Shown: in pieces, positions 13,996-16,587 of the stretch
Layout: the number at the start of each line of letters is the position of its first letter
Position numbering within the stretch: position 1 is the stretch's first letter
Source: a bacterium
GTDB taxonomy: Bacteria; Armatimonadota; Zipacnadia; Zipacnadales; Zipacnadaceae
Assembly (NCBI GenBank): GCA_030607655.1
Contig: JAUWJN010000016.1
Location: 1-16,587 of the forward strand
Length of the DNA stretch: 16,587 bases
Direction: 5' to 3'
Notes under the pieces: model-generated
Told to the model about the DNA's origin: nothing
What the model saw: the letters and a program-made list of their open reading frames with translations, nothing else
Database searches by the model: none
Position numbers and translations under genes: made by a program

Positions 13996-14746
13996 CATCA
14001 GGCGGAGGTGCAATCGCCAAGAGCAACGAAACTGATGCTGGCAGGTCCCAACAGACAATTTCAGTTCAGGAGGTAGATTATGAAATCAGCGCTAATGGTC
14101 TGGGGGGGCTTGGAGGTTCACGAACCCCAACAATGCGTGGACCTGTTCGCGCCGTATCTGGAGGAGCAGGGCTTCGAGGTCAGGATCTCCGATTCACTGG
14201 ATGTATATCTGGAGCAAGACTATATGGCCTCTTTGAGCCTCATCGTATTCGCGTGGACGCTGGGCACGAACACTCTCGAGCAAGCAGAGGGACTATTGGC
14301 GGCCGTGCACAGTGGGGTGGGCATTGCCGGCTGGCACGGGACGGCTTTTGTGTTCCGCAACAGTACCGACTATCAGTTGATGATGGGCGGCCAGTGGGTA
14401 GCGCACCCGGGAGACATCATTGATTACGAGGTCAACATCATCAACCATGACGACCTCATTACCGCCGGACTGTCGGACTTCACCATGCACTCCGAGCAGT
14501 ACTATATGCACGTGGACCCATCTAACGAGGTCCTGGCCACCACCACTTATGGCGGTGAGCCCTACCCGTGGATTGCGGGCTGCGTGATGCCGGTGGTCTG
14601 GAAGCGGCGCTATGGCCAGGGCCGGGTGTTTTACACCTCGCTGGGTCATGTGGCCGCCGATTTCGAGGTACCCGAGGTGCGGACAATCGTCCAGCGCGGG
14701 ATGCTCTGGGCCAGCCGGTAGAACGGCAGCTATCAGCAACGACAGC
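13996..14746 (+). repeat. Tandem duplication, copy 2 (ThuA-like gene plus flanks)
   Basis: This is the second copy of the unit at 13187-13939, offset by 807-810 bp. The final 94 bp (14653-14746) match copy 1 exactly, including 25 non-coding bases after the stop. The 5' leaders are much less alike, with conserved patches only at CATCAG..AGGTGCAAT, AACGAA and the ribosome site. Confidence 0.85.
14080..14721 (+). CDS. ThuA-like protein, copy 2
   Basis: This is a 213-residue paralogue of the preceding gene and the same ThuA-like fold. It keeps VWGGLEVHEP (7-16), GIAGWHG (81-87) and the whole C-terminal third. Differences are uneven: 37 fall in the first 136 aligned positions and only 3 in the last 78. 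One codon is missing near residue 90, where copy 1 has GGMGDSF and this has GTAFVF. AGGAGG at 14068-14073 precedes ATG 14080. Both copies are intact, so both probably function. No terminator separates them, so they may be co-transcribed. Its stop is 283 bp from the convergent end of leuA. Confidence 0.85.
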   Translation: MKSALMVWGGLEVHEPQQCVDLFAPYLEEQGFEVRISDSLDVYLEQDYMASLSLIVFAWTLGTNTLEQAEGLLAAVHSGVGIAGWHGTAFVFRNSTDYQLMMGGQWVAHPGDIIDYEVNIINHDDLITAGLSDFTMHSEQYYMHVDPSNEVLATTTYGGEPYPWIAGCVMPVVWKRRYGQGRVFYTSLGHVAADFEVPEVRTIVQRGMLWASR

Positions 14747-14797
14747 AGGGACAGCAACAGTAGCTACGGCAGCAAGGACAGCTACAACAGCCATAAG
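14735..14797 (+). repeat. 9-bp imperfect tandem repeat
   Basis: Seven consecutive 9-mers each begin with AGC: AGCAACGAC, AGCAGGGAC, AGCAACAGT, AGCTACGGC, AGCAAGGAC, AGCTACAAC, AGCCATAAG. The period is exact with no indels. It begins in the shared 3' flank of copy 2, where copy 1 has only the first unit. One reading frame would give a Ser-rich SND/SRD/SYG peptide, but that frame is not the ThuA frame and has no credible start. Confidence 0.75.
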
Positions 14798-14865
14798 CGA
14801 CGGCCAAGCGCTCACGGTGCAGACTCTGAGGTATACACCAGTTCCCCTCTCTCCGGAACGGCTTG

Positions 14866-14967
14866 TCCGCCATAGGTGTTAGCCGAAGGCGGAAGAGTCG
14901 CCGACGCGCCAAAGCCGCTTTCAGCCGCCGTAGCCATAGGCTACTATGGCGAAGGAAGCGTGGCGAC
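14866..14967. repeat. Palindromic element between thuA copy 2 and leuA
   Basis: Three nested or adjacent inverted repeats are present: TCCGCC (14866-14871) with GGCGGA (14888-14893); GTCGCCgACGC (14897-14907) with GCGTGGCGAC (14958-14967), one bulged base; and inside the latter GTAGCC (14930-14935) with GGCTAC (14939-14944). It lies between converging transcripts, 38-139 bp after the leuA stop. It has no U-run. The inner part resembles the spacer element at 1623-1658 (GCTAC..GGC..GAAGG). The remaining sequence of the 283-bp gap shows no gene. Confidence 0.65.
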
Positions 14968-15004
14968 GGCGCGGGGCTAGGGGTGAGGCCATCATCCCCT
15001 GCCG

Positions 15005-16540
15005 TTATCTGCTTCCCTGGCCATCTGAAGCATTGCGGCTCTCGCGGACCAGCAGCCGGTTGATAGCATTCAGGTAGGCTTTGGCGCTAGCTTCTACGAT
15101 GTCAGTGCTGCTGGCCTTACCGAGGGCTTCCTGCCCATTACGCTTGACCTTCACGGTAGCTTCCCCAATCGCATCCCGGCCCATACTGACGCTGCGCACC
15201 GAATAATCCTCCAGCGTCAGACTGACGCCGGTGATCCTATCAATAGCTTGATAGGCGGCATCCACCGGGCCATTGCCACAGGCGGCGTCTGCGAACGTCT
15301 CCCCTTCCTTCTCCAGCTTCACGGTCGCGGTAGGCATCGCCCCGGAGGTAGTCTGGAGGCCCACCAGCCGCCAGGTCTCGGTGACCTCCTCGGTGGCTTC
15401 GCGCATAATGAGTTCTAAGTCCTCATCATAGACCTGCTTCTTCTTATCAGCTACCTCCAGGAAGCGTTGGTAGACTACATCAAGCTGCTCATCGCTGATT
15501 TCGTAACCCAGGTCTGCCAGCCGTTGGCGCAGCCCATGGCGTCCGGAGCGCCGCCCCAGGGTCAGCATACTTTCGCTGAGTCCTACATCCTCCGGCTTCA
15601 TTATCTCATAGGTCTGCCGGTCCATAATGACGCCGTGCTGATGGATGCCGGCTTCATGGGCAAAGGCATTGTCGCCGACAATGGCCTTATTAGGCTGGAC
15701 CACGAAACCACTCAGATTCGAGACCATCCGCGAGGCCTTGATAATCTGCCGGGTGCGCACGTTAGTAGTAGCGCCAAATTCATCGGTCCGGGTTTTCAGG
15801 GCCATCACTATTTCTTCCAGCGAGGCATTACCGGCCCGCTCGCCCATACCATTGATGGTACATTCCACCTGTCCGGCTCCGGCCTTGACGGCGGCCAGCG
15901 AGTTCGCCACACTCATCCCCAGGTCATCGTGGCAGTGGACGCTGATGGTACACTCGTCAATATTGGGCACCTTCTCGCGCAGGTACTGGATGGTGTTGCT
16001 CATCTCCCAGGGGGTAGCATAGCCCACCGTGTCGGGGATATTGATAGTACTCGCCCCGGCCTCAATGGTCGCCTCCACAATCTCGGCCAGGAAGTGCAAG
16101 TCGGTGCGCATGGCGTCCTCGGGCGAGAACTCCACGTCCTCGCAGCGCTCCCGGGCGAACTGCACGGTGGTCACTGCTATATCCAGGACCTCGGCTGGTG
16201 TCTTGCCGAGTTTCTTCTCAATATGCACTGGCGAGGTACCGATGAAGGTATGGATGCGCGGGCGCGGGCTATCCTTAACCGCTTCCCAGCACCGGTCAAT
16301 ATCTTCCTCCAGGGTCCGGGCCAGTCCACAGATGACCGGCCCGCGCACTTCCCGAGCGACGCGGCGGACAGCCTCGAAGTCCTCGGGTGAGGAGATGGGA
16401 AAACCGGCTTCAATTATATCCACATTCAGCGCGGCAAGCTGGTGAGCAATGGCCAACTTCTCGGATATGTTCAGGCTGGCGCCGGGAGACTGCTCCCCGT
16501 CGCGCAGGGTAGTGTCAAAAATCTTGATAACTCGTGGCAT
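15005..16540 (-). CDS. leuA: 2-isopropylmalate synthase
   Basis: LeuA condenses 2-oxoisovalerate with acetyl-CoA, the first committed step of leucine synthesis. The product is 511 residues, the usual long bacterial form. The N-terminal HMGL-like barrel starts FDTTLRDGEQSPGASL (8-23). The metal ligands are D9, H202 and H204 (SVHCHDDLG) and N238 (GERAGNAS). HEAGIHQHGV is at 295-304. The C-terminal leucine-sensing domain is present at about 388-500 (GLQTTSGAMPTATVKLE). I start it at ATG 16540 (MPRVIKIF); a longer frame from 16564 is unlikely because it would read through the ribosome site. Only 47 bp upstream are in the window, so any leucine leader or T-box is not visible. It has no leu partner here and converges on the ThuA pair. 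Confidence 0.97.
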   Translation of the reverse strand: MPRVIKIFDTTLRDGEQSPGASLNISEKLAIAHQLAALNVDIIEAGFPISSPEDFEAVRRVAREVRGPVICGLARTLEEDIDRCWEAVKDSPRPRIHTFIGTSPVHIEKKLGKTPAEVLDIAVTTVQFARERCEDVEFSPEDAMRTDLHFLAEIVEATIEAGASTINIPDTVGYATPWEMSNTIQYLREKVPNIDECTISVHCHDDLGMSVANSLAAVKAGAGQVECTINGMGERAGNASLEEIVMALKTRTDEFGATTNVRTRQIIKASRMVSNLSGFVVQPNKAIVGDNAFAHEAGIHQHGVIMDRQTYEIMKPEDVGLSESMLTLGRRSGRHGLRQRLADLGYEISDEQLDVVYQRFLEVADKKKQVYDEDLELIMREATEEVTETWRLVGLQTTSGAMPTATVKLEKEGETFADAACGNGPVDAAYQAIDRITGVSLTLEDYSVRSVSMGRDAIGEATVKVKRNGQEALGKASSTDIVEASAKAYLNAINRLLVRESRNASDGQGSR

Positions 16541-16547
16541 TATCCTT

Positions 16548-16553
16548 CCTCCT
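16548..16553 (-). promoter_or_regulatory. Ribosome binding site deciding the leuA start
   Basis: A consensus AGGAGG on the minus strand lies 7 nt before ATG 16540, ruling in this start over the in-frame codon at 16564. Confidence 0.85.
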
Positions 16554-16587
16554 TTGACCGACAATTGCTAACTGACTATCTCTGTAG

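Noticed and set aside
13791..14423. Plus-strand open frame bridging the two ThuA genes
   Set aside because: It reads both copies out of frame and crosses the spacer; no ribosome site. The duplication itself explains its length.
14735..14797. CRISPR-like array
   Set aside because: Units are contiguous 9-mers without spacers, and no cas genes are present.
14612..14875. Ser-rich open frame covering the 9-bp repeat
   Set aside because: It starts inside thuA copy 2 in another frame, with no start signal or domain; kept only as a comment on the repeat.
15467..16390. Plus-strand open frame of 307 codons opposite leuA
   Set aside because: leuA is intact with catalytic motifs; the antisense frame has no homology features and is a codon-bias shadow.
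16541..16587. Leader peptide or T-box before leuA
   Set aside because: Only 47 bp are visible; no stem or Leu-codon run can be shown in them.

Overview
The window is bacterial chromosomal DNA of moderately high GC. It is dominated by housekeeping genes read from the minus strand. Nothing fixes the phylum. The F1Fo-ATP synthase operon headed by atpZ-atpI, the reduced division cluster (murC-ftsQ-ftsA), the ThuA-like duplicates and the large cytoplasmic glycosidase-like protein would suit an Armatimonadota-type or other little-cultivated environmental lineage. That placement is inference with low confidence.

Layout from left to right: (1) 1-5985, minus strand: an ATP synthase operon, transcribed atpZ-atpI-atpB-atpE-atpF-atpH-atpA-atpG-atpD, with atpD cut by the left edge. 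Its promoter is clear at 6010-6038. Genes are packed tightly except around atpG, which has hairpin-rich spacers on both sides. The delta subunit is unusually short, and the c subunit carries residues typical of sodium-binding rings. (2) 6178-7410, minus: a membrane protein with two zf-HC2 zinc-binding motifs (anti-sigma-like) and no sigma factor beside it. (3) 7583-9538, minus: a 651-residue six-hairpin glycosidase-like protein, 40 bp behind ftsA. (4) 9579-13143, minus: murC-ftsQ-ftsA, a reduced dcw (division and cell wall) cluster without murB or ddl between murC and ftsQ and without ftsZ after ftsA. Its promoter lies so close to murC that the mRNA should be leaderless or nearly so. (5) 13187-14797, plus: a tandem duplication of a ThuA-like gene with its flanks, then a 9-bp imperfect tandem repeat. 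(6) 14866-14967: palindromes between convergent genes. (7) 15005-16540, minus: leuA, 2-isopropylmalate synthase.

The ATP synthase genes together make one membrane-bound rotary enzyme. murC supplies a peptidoglycan precursor, and ftsQ and ftsA act in the divisome. leuA opens leucine synthesis. The ThuA pair, the glycosidase-like gene and the zf-HC2 protein are the accessory part and have no assignable pathway here.

No gap without a gene exceeds 300 bp; the longest are 14722-15004 (283 bp), 1551-1758 (208 bp), 5986-6177 (192 bp) and 7411-7582 (172 bp). I saw no tRNA, rRNA, CRISPR array, insertion sequence or phage gene. I did not find a convincing new multi-gene system. The strongest oddities are the short delta subunit, the sodium-type c-subunit residues, the palindromic elements around atpG, and the duplicated ThuA locus with its repeat tract.
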